From NCBI GenBank assembly GCA_949297145.1, contig CASFQO010000014.1, forward strand, positions 35,736-99,735: DNA of 64,000 nt, given 5' to 3'. Shown in pieces: positions 9,037 to 20,292 of this stretch. Under the pieces are notes generated by a model, which ran no database searches, was not told the DNA's origin, and saw only the letters and a list, made by a program, of their open reading frames with translations. Within the stretch, counting starts at the first letter, position 1. Each line of letters begins with the position of its first letter. This stretch comes from an uncultured Alphaproteobacteria bacterium (lineage in GTDB: Bacteria; Pseudomonadota; Alphaproteobacteria; RF32; CAG-239). A program made the position numbers and the translations under genes.

Positions 9037-9951
9037 TTAATTTCGCCCCTCTCGCTTTTTCTTAGCCATAATCAAACCATCATTGTCAATAAAACAAGCC
9101 CGATAAAATTCCGTTCTTTTTTTATTAAATTGCACAAGCAGATGATTTTCATCATACATTTTTACACATTCCTTTACAAACTTCTGGTAATTATAAAAAC
9201 GCACCAAAGGATTATAACCGGCATTTTGACACATTTTAAAACCGACAAGATCGGCAAAACACTCTTCTGCCAAACGCATTTCTCCATAAAAATTATCCGG
9301 CCGGCTACTATCATCAAGCCAGTGTCCTAATTCATGACACATAATACCAACCAATAGTTCTTTATTATCCTCCATCAAAAGCCCTCTATCGAGAAGCATA
9401 ACGGGTCTACGTTTTCCATTTTGAAAAATACTAGCCATCGCCGCATCTGTACTATCGTGTTCAGTATAATAAAAAATAATCGGATTATCTTCCACCAATT
9501 CTGCCAATTTTTTATTTGGATATACACCAACTGCAAGAATATCATTTAATACCGCATCTGTTTTCATTTGGTATTTTTGCTTTGTATCATCATCAATTTC
9601 TTTCACTAAATAAGAAATATCACAAAACTCCGGAATATATCTCACAACTTTCTGCTCTTGCACCAACTGACTAAAAAGTGCCTCCTGATGAGGAGTAACC
9701 TGACCATATTTTTCCAACAACGAGATCATTTGTTTCTTCACATCAAAATTCGTAAGAAGAGGAAGAGACAGCTTAGAATCCAAATACTGCAACGTTTTTT
9801 TCGCTTGTTCATCACCTTCTTTTGCCGCGAGGTATAACCGAGCATACTCAACTTTTTCGTCAGCATAATCTTTTTCATCTAAACAAGGATACCCCTCAGT
9901 CGACCATTTTTCTAAAACATCAACCAAATGCTGAACATTTTTATCAAACAC
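9037..9951 (-). CDS. Putative zinc metallopeptidase with HELGH motif
   Basis: About 304 aa with no signal peptide or membrane helix. The central C-terminal half carries CHELGHWLDD and, about 30 residues later, EECFADLVG. That is the HExxH...E zinc arrangement of gluzincin-type peptidases (similar to the M48 or SprT/IrrE-type core), with the second Glu able to be the third zinc ligand. The N-terminal 150 residues are helical and not recognised. The GTG start at 9951 has GAGGAG 8 bases upstream. A second GTG at 9960 overlaps the stop of the preceding gene but sits too close to that Shine-Dalgarno. It is co-transcribed with the small Spy-like gene. The substrate is unknown. Confidence 0.6.
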   Translation of the reverse strand: MFDKNVQHLVDVLEKWSTEGYPCLDEKDYADEKVEYARLYLAAKEGDEQAKKTLQYLDSKLSLPLLTNFDVKKQMISLLEKYGQVTPHQEALFSQLVQEQKVVRYIPEFCDISYLVKEIDDDTKQKYQMKTDAVLNDILAVGVYPNKKLAELVEDNPIIFYYTEHDSTDAAMASIFQNGKRRPVMLLDRGLLMEDNKELLVGIMCHELGHWLDDSSRPDNFYGEMRLAEECFADLVGFKMCQNAGYNPLVRFYNYQKFVKECVKMYDENHLLVQFNKKRTEFYRACFIDNDGLIMAKKKREGRN

Positions 9952-9956
9952 GAGTA

Positions 9957-10241
9957 TCACTCCTCTTTATTCAACTTAGCAAATTCCTTCTTTTGCTCAT
10001 CGGTTAAGATATTCCAAAACTCCTCAAAATAGCGTTTTTCAATTTCCATAATCCGATTGCGTCCGCTTTCAACTTCTTCCCAAATCGGCTGAACTTCTGC
10101 ATTAAGATTTTCTTTTAGCTCAATCAACTTTTTATTTTGTGCTTCGGTCAATTTTAACTTATCCGCCGTGATTTCTGCAGCAGACACACTTGATACCGCC
10201 AAAAATAGCACCGCCGCCACCATATATCCTAATTTTTTCAA
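9957..10241 (-). CDS. Small exported Spy/CpxP-like (LTxxQ) protein
   Basis: 94 aa if started at TTG 10241, where AAGGAG lies 7 bases upstream. Longer upstream starts lack a ribosome site and would spoil the signal peptide. Residues 1-21 form a clear signal sequence ending VSSVSA-AE. The mature part is helical and charged, with 'LTEAQNKKLIELKENL' and a later 'ILTDEQKKEF'. This repeated LTxxQ-like pattern is seen in the Spy/CpxP periplasmic chaperone superfamily. That family binds unfolded proteins or senses envelope stress, and here that is only a suggestion. The stop overlaps or abuts the start of the HELGH peptidase gene, so the two are coupled. Confidence 0.62.
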   Translation of the reverse strand: MKKLGYMVAAVLFLAVSSVSAAEITADKLKLTEAQNKKLIELKENLNAEVQPIWEEVESGRNRIMEIEKRYFEEFWNILTDEQKKEFAKLNKEE

Positions 10242-10318
10242 CTCTACTCTCCTTGAACAAAACAACTTTAAACATATATAAAAAAAGTTCCCGTCCACAA
10301 CAAGAGTAGTATAAAGTA

Positions 10319-11242
10319 ATGTCAAAAAACTTCAATGGATATTTACTAGCCCTGTTTGCAATTTTTTTCTGGAGTTTCAATGTCATATACTCCAAATTTT
10401 TATCAAACACATTTACCCCTTTTGAAATATCTTTCATACGTTGGCTAATTCCAAGCGTCACATTTCTCCCCTTCGTATACAAAACCATCTGGGCAAACCG
10501 TCATATTTACCGAAAGTTTGCTCCGTATATTTTAATCATTTCACTCACGGGATTGGGGTTTCAAAACACATTCGTATACTTTGCCGGTCACACCTCAAAC
10601 GCCATAGATATGGCTTTAATCGGGACAATTGGTCCGATTATACTACTCATATTCTCAGCCTTATTTTTACATAAAAAAATACATATTCATCAAGTTTTGG
10701 GAATTTTATGCGCTATAGGAGGCGTAACGCTTGTCATATTAAACGGCAACCTCACCAATATAAACAATATAACCCTAACCATAGGCGATTTATGGATGTT
10801 ATGCGCAGCATTTTCATTTGCGATTTACTCCATTGCCCGCAAAAAGCTGCCTCAAGACCTACCGGCAATTCCGACTTTTACACTAAACATTTGCATCTCA
10901 ACCATCATTTTTTTCCCTCTCGCCGCGTACGATTTTAAAACAGAGCCACATACCATAATCACCAAAACCGACGTTTTAATCTTGATCATCTTAGCCATAT
11001 TTAATTCGGGAATAGCCTATTTATCGTGGAATAAAGCACTCACACTCATCGGCACCGTCAAATCAGGAACACTTTATTATCTGATGCCGATATTATCTAC
11101 AATAGAAGCTCATTTTTTCTTAAACGAAGAAATATATACCAACCAAATCTATGGTGCACTATTCGTATTGCTTGGCATATTTATCAGCAACATTAACTTA
11201 TCATCTCAAAAAAATCTGCATCACCACCAACCAAATAAGTAA
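10319..11242 (+). CDS. DMT superfamily transporter with two EamA domains
   Basis: 307 aa with ten hydrophobic helices in two similar halves (about residues 5-140 and 150-295), each an EamA domain. 'FFWSFNVIYSKFL' at the start, 'GTIGPIILLIFSALFLHKKI' near 100 and the mirrored 'LMPILSTIEAHFFLNEEIY' near 260 are the recognisable helix 4/5 signatures. Family members export amino acids or other metabolites, or carry nucleotide sugars. The substrate cannot be told here. It is divergent from the Spy-like gene, with only about 75 bases between them. The Shine-Dalgarno is weak. Confidence 0.85.
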   Translation: MSKNFNGYLLALFAIFFWSFNVIYSKFLSNTFTPFEISFIRWLIPSVTFLPFVYKTIWANRHIYRKFAPYILIISLTGLGFQNTFVYFAGHTSNAIDMALIGTIGPIILLIFSALFLHKKIHIHQVLGILCAIGGVTLVILNGNLTNINNITLTIGDLWMLCAAFSFAIYSIARKKLPQDLPAIPTFTLNICISTIIFFPLAAYDFKTEPHTIITKTDVLILIILAIFNSGIAYLSWNKALTLIGTVKSGTLYYLMPILSTIEAHFFLNEEIYTNQIYGALFVLLGIFISNINLSSQKNLHHHQPNK

Positions 11243-11277
11243 CTATTTAAACGTTATAAACACCTAAGTTTTAATAC

Positions 11278-11305
11278 TTGAAAAAGTCATATGATTAGCT
11301 AACAT
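11278..11305 (+). promoter_or_regulatory. Probable sigma70 promoter of ugd
   Basis: TTGAAA at 11278 and TAACAT at 11300 with 16 bases between them, about 30 bases before the ATG. Confidence 0.42.
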
Positions 11306-11334
11306 AGCCCTATCAAAAACTTAGGAGATTTATA

Positions 11335-12639
11335 ATGAAAATTACAGTTATCGGAACAGGATATGTTGGTCTTCCAACCGGTGTCGGACTTGCAGAATTA
11401 GGCAATGATGTTATCTGCTTAGACATTGATGAAAAGAAAATCAATATGTTGAAATCCGGCAAAGTTACTATTTTTGAAGAAGGACTTGAAGATTTATTTC
11501 AAAAAAATACCGCAAACGGTAAGGTAAAATTTTCCACTTCTTTTGCAGAGAGCATCACGGATGCTGATTTAGTCATCTTGGCCGTGGGCACACCACCCAA
11601 CCCGATAACCAAAGAAGCTGATATGAAATACATCAAAGCAGCCGCAGAGGAATTGTCTAAATATTTAGAGGGATACACGGTTGTTGCCATCAAATCAACC
11701 GTACCGGTTAATACGGGCGATGCCGTAGAAGATATTATCCGCAGAAACAATCCAACCGCAGATTTTGATGTTATATCTTTGCCGGAGTTTTTGCGCGAAG
11801 GTTTTGCCGTTCATGACTTTTTTAATCCGGACAGAATTATTGTCGGCGCAAATTCAGAACGAGCCAAAGATGTTATTCGCACATTGTATGAACCGTTTAA
11901 GGATAAATGCACAATTTTATATGTTTCCCGCCAATCATCAGAAACCATAAAATATGCATCAAATGCCTTTTTAGCCATGAAGATTCAGTATATAAACGAA
12001 ATGGCAGACTTTTGTGAAACATCCGGAGCAGATATCTATGAAGTAGCCAAAGGTATGGGCTTAGACTCTCGTATCGGTTCAAAGTTTTTAGTTCCCGGCC
12101 CGGGATACGGTGGGTTCTGCTTCCCAAAAGACACTAATGCGATGGCTTATATGGGCAAATTTAACGGAGTTGATTTATCTTTAATCGAAACAACTATCAA
12201 GAGTAACGAACGCCGCAAAATCAATATGGCAAAACGTATTTTAGATATGGTTTCTGACATAAAAAATCCAACCATTGCCGTATTAGGCAGCGCATTCAAG
12301 GGTGGAACGGATGACTGTCGTGAATCTCCTGCTTTACAAATCATTGAAATAATGCTGGCACATGATGTCAACATCCGCTTGTATGATCCGCAAGCTATGC
12401 CAAACACAAAAGCTATTTTAGGTGATATGATTACTTATTGCAATTCTGCCTATGAAGCAATGGGTGGCGCAGATGCTTTAGCGGTTTTAACCGATTGGGC
12501 TGAGTTTAAAGATTTGGATTTAGAGAAAATCAAAATGCTTTTAACCAAACCGCAAATTGCCGATTACCGTAATGTATTTGATTGCAAAAAAGCCAAAGAC
12601 CTAGGATTTGAAATCAAGAGCCTTGGCCGAAAATTGTAA
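11335..12639 (+). CDS. ugd: UDP-glucose 6-dehydrogenase family protein
   Basis: NAD-dependent four-electron oxidation of a UDP-sugar to UDP-uronate, feeding surface polysaccharide synthesis. The Rossmann motif GTGYVGLPTGVGLAELG opens the protein, VGTPPNP is near residue 86, and the catalytic cysteine lies in GPGYGGFCFPKD near 257. The C-terminal UDP-binding domain starts at VLGSAFKGGTDDCRESPAL near 317. The 434-aa length is normal. UDP-glucose is the most likely substrate, but the GDP-mannose or UDP-ManNAc dehydrogenase branches cannot be fully ruled out by eye. The start has TAGGAG 8 bases upstream. It may supply the same envelope sugars as pgm at 50.4 kb and gtrB at 0.6 kb. Confidence 0.88.
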   Translation: MKITVIGTGYVGLPTGVGLAELGNDVICLDIDEKKINMLKSGKVTIFEEGLEDLFQKNTANGKVKFSTSFAESITDADLVILAVGTPPNPITKEADMKYIKAAAEELSKYLEGYTVVAIKSTVPVNTGDAVEDIIRRNNPTADFDVISLPEFLREGFAVHDFFNPDRIIVGANSERAKDVIRTLYEPFKDKCTILYVSRQSSETIKYASNAFLAMKIQYINEMADFCETSGADIYEVAKGMGLDSRIGSKFLVPGPGYGGFCFPKDTNAMAYMGKFNGVDLSLIETTIKSNERRKINMAKRILDMVSDIKNPTIAVLGSAFKGGTDDCRESPALQIIEIMLAHDVNIRLYDPQAMPNTKAILGDMITYCNSAYEAMGGADALAVLTDWAEFKDLDLEKIKMLLTKPQIADYRNVFDCKKAKDLGFEIKSLGRKL

Positions 12640-12652
12640 GCCTTCAAAATTA

Positions 12653-12682
12653 AAGGCCTCAGAAATGAGGCCTTATTATTTT
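12653..12682. terminator. Bidirectional terminator between ugd and the repeat protein
   Basis: AAGGCCTC (12653-12660) pairs with GAGGCCTT (12667-12674) around a 6-base loop, with A-rich and T-rich flanks between two convergent genes. Confidence 0.82.
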
Positions 12683-12699
12683 ACTTAAAAAACACTTAG

Positions 12700-14217
12700 C
12701 TAATACGCTTCGTTGATGAGTTTCAATTCTTCATCAGACATCAACACCGGATCTTTACCATGATTTAAGCTATATCCCTTAATAGCCTCATCCTTATTAA
12801 ACAGAACTTTTGCCATCAAAGTGCCATCTTGGTTATAAGCATCCAACATACCATGTTTTTTGCCTTTTTCATAAGAAACTTCGCCCATCAACTCACCTGT
12901 CGGATAATAACGCTTAACTTTGCCTTCCTTACGGTTCTTCACATAAGGGATTTCATAAGATAAATTTCCTTCTTCATCATAAACCAGCGTTAAACCTTCC
13001 AAAATTCCATTTGTATAATTTGCCGTAGATTTTATCTTACCGGAATCATAAAATTCCTTATATTCGCCATTCATAACATCATTTGTAAAATTACTTTCAG
13101 AAATTACTTTACCACTTTCATCATAATTTTTCTGCAAGCCGTCTTTCTTACCGTCTTTATAATTAGCTTCTACCGATAATTTGCCGTTTTCATCATAAAA
13201 TTTAGCCACACCGTTAGCCACCGCGTTGACATACGTCATTTCCATCTTTAGGCCGGATGTTTCATAATATTCACGCCCGATACCATTGACAACACCGTCC
13301 ACATAAGGCATTTCGGTTTTAATTTTACCATCTTCAAAATATTCCGTTTCCACACCATTTTTCAAATCATTTTTATATTCTACTGCTAATTTTATTGAAC
13401 CATTCGGATAATAAGCTCTAGCCAAACCATCGCGTACATTATTTTTATAATGAACCGTCAGATTAAGCCTGCCGTCCTCAGTATAAAAAGAGCCTTCCCC
13501 GTCAATCACGTCATCTTTATAAGGAACAACCGCAGCCAACTCTCCATTCTCAAAATAATTATGCATATTGCCGTTTTTTTTGCCAAACTCATAACTCATA
13601 CGAGATTTAACCCGACCGCTTTTATAATAAACAGTTCTCTCACCAACAATAGCATCACCGCTATAATTTAGCTTTTCTGCAACACTGCCATCATAAAAAT
13701 AAACAGTTGCTTCACCTTCTTTTTGACCATCTGAATAATTATAAACTTCTTTGAGTTTGCCATCTTCATAATAAGACTTCGCCACACCGTTTTTAATATC
13801 TGCGTCGTAGGAAATCCGCTCTTTTACATGCCCATTTTCATAAAAAGACCGCATCACGCCGTTAATTTTACCACCACGATAAGGGATTTTCTCTTTCATA
13901 TTACCGTCTTCATAATAAACCAGAGCATTTCCCTCCAATTTGCCATTAACAAACGGCATATCAGCCTCTTTTACACCACGTTCATTATAAAGCGCACCAA
14001 CACCATTTAAGATCCCATCAACATAAGGCATCAAACTTTTTCTAATATTATTTTCATAAAAGAGCTCATAATTACCAGTAACCGGATCTCCGTTAATATC
14101 ATACAGCACGCCGTTAACCATACGTGTATCATCTTCTTTATAAGTATATGTAGCCCAAGCATCATGGAAATTAAAAACCATGCATCCCAAAAGCAAACAA
14201 CAAAAACGAAAAGACAT
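12700..14217 (-). CDS. Exported MORN-type (MORN_2/YwqK-like) repeat protein
   Basis: 505 aa from ATG 14217, which has GTAGGAG upstream; a second ATG 24 bases earlier is less well placed. Residues 1-22 look like a signal peptide (FRFCCLLLGCMV...AWA). Almost all the rest is about 18-19 copies of a 23-residue unit of the form 'Y.dG.lnG.ar.YyenGklk.e..', the MORN_2 pattern that builds a long beta-hairpin solenoid. No catalytic domain is seen. Proteins of this type are often annotated as YwqK antitoxin homologues, but here the signal peptide argues for a cell-surface or periplasmic repeat protein. The repeats vary in sequence and keep spacing exactly, so they are old rather than freshly duplicated. 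Confidence 0.8.
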   Translation of the reverse strand: MSFRFCCLLLGCMVFNFHDAWATYTYKEDDTRMVNGVLYDINGDPVTGNYELFYENNIRKSLMPYVDGILNGVGALYNERGVKEADMPFVNGKLEGNALVYYEDGNMKEKIPYRGGKINGVMRSFYENGHVKERISYDADIKNGVAKSYYEDGKLKEVYNYSDGQKEGEATVYFYDGSVAEKLNYSGDAIVGERTVYYKSGRVKSRMSYEFGKKNGNMHNYFENGELAAVVPYKDDVIDGEGSFYTEDGRLNLTVHYKNNVRDGLARAYYPNGSIKLAVEYKNDLKNGVETEYFEDGKIKTEMPYVDGVVNGIGREYYETSGLKMEMTYVNAVANGVAKFYDENGKLSVEANYKDGKKDGLQKNYDESGKVISESNFTNDVMNGEYKEFYDSGKIKSTANYTNGILEGLTLVYDEEGNLSYEIPYVKNRKEGKVKRYYPTGELMGEVSYEKGKKHGMLDAYNQDGTLMAKVLFNKDEAIKGYSLNHGKDPVLMSDEELKLINEAY

Positions 14218-14316
14218 AAGAGCTCCTACCTTATACATCAATCAACATAGTATAAAAGTAAACTACATTACGCAATATAATCAAGCAAAAAGATAGTTTT
14301 ACCCATTATATACACA

Positions 14317-14347
14317 AAACAAAAATCCCCTTAAAGAAAGGGGATTT
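14317..14347 (-). terminator. Intrinsic terminator after the 243-aa membrane protein
   Basis: AAATCCCC and GGGGATTT around a 9-base loop. Read on the minus strand the stem is followed by TTTTTG. It closes the autotransporter/membrane-protein transcript. Confidence 0.82.
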
Positions 14348-14373
14348 AGTATAATCGGCCAAGAAATAAAAAC

Positions 14374-15105
14374 TTATTCAGCTTTAAGCATAAATCTAAA
14401 GACAAATCCCCAAACCAAAATAAGAGCAATAACAAAGCCAACCAGTCCGGAAACGGCAAAAGAAAAGACATTTTCTAATAAAAAGAGAATAAGCTCGACC
14501 AAAGCCACGGCAACCGCACTTAACCGCATAAGAGGTTTATTAGAAATCAAATCTCTCTGCTTCAATAACTTTAAGGCAAAAATTGTAAATAAGAGCACAA
14601 ATCCCGCTTTAATCAAATAAGCCATAAAGAACATAACCAAAAGAACTAAGGTAACAACGGCAGACACATATCCCACAAAATCATCCATAATACCGGGGAA
14701 ATTTTCCTTTGTATATGAGCCATCCGGAAAGTTAACTTTTTTAAGTTGATTAGGTGAAACCAAATAAATATTGTCCGTCAAAATGTACAAGCCTAAATCA
14801 TTAATAGATGGGGTTTGAGCATCAGGCCGTGTATCAAGCACAACAGAAAACAAATCTTCGGGCCTTCCTTTTTGTCCTAAATCAATATCAATTTTTTTGT
14901 ACGAACCAGCAGGTTCCACAACTTTACCATTTTCAATCGTCAACGGCAAAAATTCATTGGCAACCAACAAAACTTCCGGTTTAGCATCAGAATATAAATT
15001 TTTAACCGACATCATCAACACCATCGTCACTAAGACAGCCGTTGCTAATAAAAAGAGAGCCCCGATACCCTTTCCTTGTTTAATATATAAAATAAATTTT
15101 TCCAT
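14374..15105 (-). CDS. Polytopic membrane protein of unknown function
   Basis: 243 aa. One N-terminal helix (about residues 14-34) is followed by an extracytoplasmic region of about 100 residues, then four helices packed between about 142 and 238. This plan, one helix, an external domain and then a four-helix bundle, resembles DUF1189-type proteins, but no diagnostic motif is seen, so the family is left open. GAGGAAAG lies just before the ATG. It begins 13 bases after the stop of the autotransporter-like gene and is followed by a terminator, so the two are almost certainly one operon. A role in exporting or maintaining that protein is possible but unproven. Confidence 0.6.
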   Translation of the reverse strand: MEKFILYIKQGKGIGALFLLATAVLVTMVLMMSVKNLYSDAKPEVLLVANEFLPLTIENGKVVEPAGSYKKIDIDLGQKGRPEDLFSVVLDTRPDAQTPSINDLGLYILTDNIYLVSPNQLKKVNFPDGSYTKENFPGIMDDFVGYVSAVVTLVLLVMFFMAYLIKAGFVLLFTIFALKLLKQRDLISNKPLMRLSAVAVALVELILFLLENVFSFAVSGLVGFVIALILVWGFVFRFMLKAE

Positions 15106-15118
15106 GCTTTCCTCTCAC

Positions 15119-18100
15119 TTAAAATTTATATTGAATACCAGCATCAATTAACAACCCATCATCGCCTGATGTTTCTTGCTCAATATTGCCGTAAACCGTA
15201 ATGTCTTTATAATTGTAGTTGACACGAGCCGATAACACGGCACGTCCGTCATCAGACTTATGCGATAATTTATATTTACCATCCAAAGCTGTAACAGACG
15301 CATCAAAACCATCATCAGGATCAAGAAATTCAACATAATAAACGCCACCGATTTGAACCGTTAAATGACTATCTTGAGAAAAATCAACTTTTTTAGATAA
15401 ATAAGCGCCCAAGCCTCCTTCTAAAGATAAATCATTCTGACTATCTGTATGAATAGCACCTTCACTATCACCTTCGTCATAACCGTCACTATAGACACCA
15501 AACAAATTCAACTCCGCCAAAGGACTAAACGTAAATCCGCCACCCACATTGATATTATAGCGTACTTCATTACTTACCCCATATTGATATTCGTTCATAT
15601 CTGCCGAATATTTTTGCAAATCAGTCAATCTATCATAAGAACCGTCGACATACCCGGCATAAAGTTTAGAATACCACTGCGCTCCATTGTTAAAATCATG
15701 TCCGATAGGAGCCCACAAACCAAAAATATTAGCTTCACGACTAGACCCGTTATCATAATCACTATCAAGCCGGGCAATACTTGCCCCCAAGCCATAAGTA
15801 ATACCATTATCCGCCTTATTTTTCAACATTCCATAAGCCACATGAGCCTGTCCATCTGTTCCCATCAAGGTACCATCCGCATCGGTTGAAATATCAACAT
15901 ATTTATAGCCGCCAATGTAATTCTGATTAGGTTGATTAAACAAATTATCATTAAACTGCCTGCTCAAATTCCGATAAAGCAAACTATCTTCGCGCCGGAA
16001 ATTCGGCAACATATCCGTTCCTAAGATATTAGCAGCCTTTTGATTAAGCGTTTCTTTTGTTGAAGCCGTCTTTAAGCTATCAAAAATATGACTTCCGTTT
16101 TGTTTAGTATAATTATCTTCCAAATAACCGGAAATATGACCGTCATCAATAACATCATTAAAATTCTGCCGGTTCATCACGACGTCATACCCGCCATTTT
16201 CATTTGCAACAGAATTAGCCGTAAACAAAGCCGATTTAGAGTTAAGATTAAGCTCATCCACACTATTTGCCTGCAAAGCACCGCTTAAAACATATTTATC
16301 CTGAAAATCACCCAAAACCGTCTTTTCGGAAACACTCAAATCACCTTTTAAGTCATCTGCAAAAAAGCGTCCGTTTTTCCCTAAAACAATTTCGCCCCCC
16401 ATAGTATTCAAGTCAACAGAGGCTCTCTGTGTTCCTTCTCCATAAATATCAATAGCGTCTCCCTCTTGAGAGATATTAGAAGATAAGCCATTAAAACTAA
16501 TCGTACCATTGTTTTCTAAAGTAGCTCCATTTTCTAAATAAACGCCTGTTCCGTTTTCAGCACCGGTAATTGTGATGTTGCCGGTATTTGTAACCAGTGA
16601 ACCGGTTTCTGCATAAATACCATACGCAGTTCCTCCTGTAGCACCTTGAGGATTATAGTCCTGCCCGGTCACTTCATCATGATAAGCAGTACGATAAATA
16701 TTAATATCGCCACTATTCTCAATTTTGGATTGAGCTCCGCCGTAAATACCAATAGCCGTCCCATCTCCTAAATTATTAATATTAATCGTACCGGAATTAA
16801 CCAATATTGCATTTTGCCCGCCACGCAATCCGGTTGTAACACCATTTCCTGTATTAACAATATCAATAATAGAACGAGCACCTTCATTTGAAATATTTCC
16901 GATTGTTGCAGGCGAACCATCATTTCCCCCCAAAGTATACATACCGTATACATCGCCATCACCATGATTAACAATATTGATTTGCCCCTCTGCAAATCCT
17001 ACTAAATTACCACTTTCGTCAAATGCTCCATCATGAATAGCATTTTGAAGATCTTTTCCCCCATACATACCATAAACATTACCATCTCCGATATTATGGA
17101 TATTGATAACACCTGTAGTTGATGTATCGCCCAAAGGTGAATCATCTCCCCTCCAATAAACACAAGAATTATAAGCAAACCAATTATTTAATATGGAACC
17201 ATCTTCAGGCTGCCCTGCACCAGGAATTCCATCCGGACTAACAGCCATACCATAAACATTACCATTACCTTTGCTATACAAATTAATATTACCTTGAGCT
17301 GTCCCTGAACTATTAACAGAAACAACATTAGTTGCGTTGGTATATCCACTCAATCCGTAAATATCCCCATCACTTTGAATTGTAATATCCCCATACGCAT
17401 TACCACCTCGCTCAATTCTGGCATTATAAGCGCGCACATCGCCATAAACACCGGTTGCGGTCCCTCCGCCTTGATTATTTATCTCAAGGTTGCCATACGC
17501 TGTACCACCTTTTGTTGCCATGGCAATATATGCTTCTTTCAAAATAGAAATATCTTCAACATGAGAGTAAATTCCAAAAACATTACCAGTACCTTGATTA
17601 TTAATAGTAATATTCCCTACACCAATATTGGCTTTTCCATCGGCTTCAGCATCTGAAACGCCTGCATTTTGGATATTTCCAAACCCATAAATACCATAAA
17701 CATTACCTTTTCCCTTATTATCAATTGCAATGTTCGCTTCATCATCCGGATAAGTGGCATCTGAGCGTAAATTATAAACATCTTCCTCTTCTGAATAAAT
17801 ACCATACACATCCTTGTCGCTGTCGTTATCAATATTAATATCATCGGCAACACAATCATTTCCAACCAAATGTGTATTTTCTGGGCAAACAATTGCCACA
17901 CATTGTGAACCATTCCACTTTTGACCGGTCGGACATGAGACACAATTATTTCCCTCTAAATGAGTTCCGTCCGGACAAATAATCGGAATACATTGTGCGC
18001 CATCCCATTCTTGACCGGTAGGACAACGACTTGTATTACCGGAAGAACCACCACTACCGCTATCTGCCAACAAAGCAACCGCAGCGGCAGTTCCTGCCAA

Positions 18101-18508
18101 AGCCGTTCCGGCAATTAAATATTTTTTAGTTGTATCTGAATCCGTTAAATTAGAGGCATAATTAGGATGAGAAGCGACAGCATCATATCGCTGCGCCAAA
18201 TCTTTCGCAAACGCTGGATTAACCTTTTGCATACAAGCATGATTTTCATCCGCGCCCAAATGACGCAACCGGCTATATGCACCAAAATCATTATACGCCG
18301 CCGCATAACACAATGCCGTATATCCATTAGGTGAAACCGTATCAATATCATAGCCTTTTTTAAGATAATTTTTTATAGCAACAACATTAGCCTGCTTTGC
18401 ATTTTGATAAGCAAAACCGGCAAAAGAAAGAGCGTGTGCATCATTCACAGCACATAAAATCAAAAAAAATAAAATATTCACGCCAAAAATACGTTTTAAT
18501 AGTCCCAT
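15119..18508 (-). CDS. Large autotransporter-like surface protein with ankyrin-like and Cys-rich N-terminal regions
   Basis: 1129 aa. In order: signal peptide (1-26, ending DAHA); an ankyrin-like region (about 30-110) with 'DIDTVSPNGYTALCYAAAYND'-type spacing; a hydrophobic glycine/alanine segment (about 129-148); two to three Cys-rich units of the form CPTGQ.W.G.QC...CP..THL.GN.C (about 160-222); then about 12 loose repeats around 'N.G.GNVYGIYG' (about 230-620), a likely parallel beta-helix passenger. A spacer follows, and a C-terminal domain of about 270 residues with alternating beta strands ends in aromatic F (DAGIQYKF), as in autotransporter barrels. Type V secretion to the cell surface is inferred; ligand and role are unknown. 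An ankyrin-like part before the passenger is unusual. Confidence 0.72.
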   Translation of the reverse strand: MGLLKRIFGVNILFFLILCAVNDAHALSFAGFAYQNAKQANVVAIKNYLKKGYDIDTVSPNGYTALCYAAAYNDFGAYSRLRHLGADENHACMQKVNPAFAKDLAQRYDAVASHPNYASNLTDSDTTKKYLIAGTALAGTAAAVALLADSGSGGSSGNTSRCPTGQEWDGAQCIPIICPDGTHLEGNNCVSCPTGQKWNGSQCVAIVCPENTHLVGNDCVADDINIDNDSDKDVYGIYSEEEDVYNLRSDATYPDDEANIAIDNKGKGNVYGIYGFGNIQNAGVSDAEADGKANIGVGNITINNQGTGNVFGIYSHVEDISILKEAYIAMATKGGTAYGNLEINNQGGGTATGVYGDVRAYNARIERGGNAYGDITIQSDGDIYGLSGYTNATNVVSVNSSGTAQGNINLYSKGNGNVYGMAVSPDGIPGAGQPEDGSILNNWFAYNSCVYWRGDDSPLGDTSTTGVINIHNIGDGNVYGMYGGKDLQNAIHDGAFDESGNLVGFAEGQINIVNHGDGDVYGMYTLGGNDGSPATIGNISNEGARSIIDIVNTGNGVTTGLRGGQNAILVNSGTININNLGDGTAIGIYGGAQSKIENSGDINIYRTAYHDEVTGQDYNPQGATGGTAYGIYAETGSLVTNTGNITITGAENGTGVYLENGATLENNGTISFNGLSSNISQEGDAIDIYGEGTQRASVDLNTMGGEIVLGKNGRFFADDLKGDLSVSEKTVLGDFQDKYVLSGALQANSVDELNLNSKSALFTANSVANENGGYDVVMNRQNFNDVIDDGHISGYLEDNYTKQNGSHIFDSLKTASTKETLNQKAANILGTDMLPNFRREDSLLYRNLSRQFNDNLFNQPNQNYIGGYKYVDISTDADGTLMGTDGQAHVAYGMLKNKADNGITYGLGASIARLDSDYDNGSSREANIFGLWAPIGHDFNNGAQWYSKLYAGYVDGSYDRLTDLQKYSADMNEYQYGVSNEVRYNINVGGGFTFSPLAELNLFGVYSDGYDEGDSEGAIHTDSQNDLSLEGGLGAYLSKKVDFSQDSHLTVQIGGVYYVEFLDPDDGFDASVTALDGKYKLSHKSDDGRAVLSARVNYNYKDITVYGNIEQETSGDDGLLIDAGIQYKF

Positions 18509-18578
18509 AATTACACCCTAAATACATTTCTTATTTTTGAATGTAACAAATAAACCTTAAAAATCAGTTTATACAAAC

Positions 18579-18603
18579 AAAAACAGCCGGAAAAATCCGG
18601 CTG
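18579..18603 (-). terminator. Intrinsic terminator of groEL
   Basis: CAGCCGG (18584-18590) and CCGGCTG (18597-18603) around 6 bases. On the minus strand the stem is followed by TTTTTG. It lies just after the groEL stop. Confidence 0.88.
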
Positions 18604-18626
18604 CTTTTAGGATATAATCTAAATAT

Positions 18627-20288
<1,662 letters not shown>

Positions 20289-20292
20289 CTAA

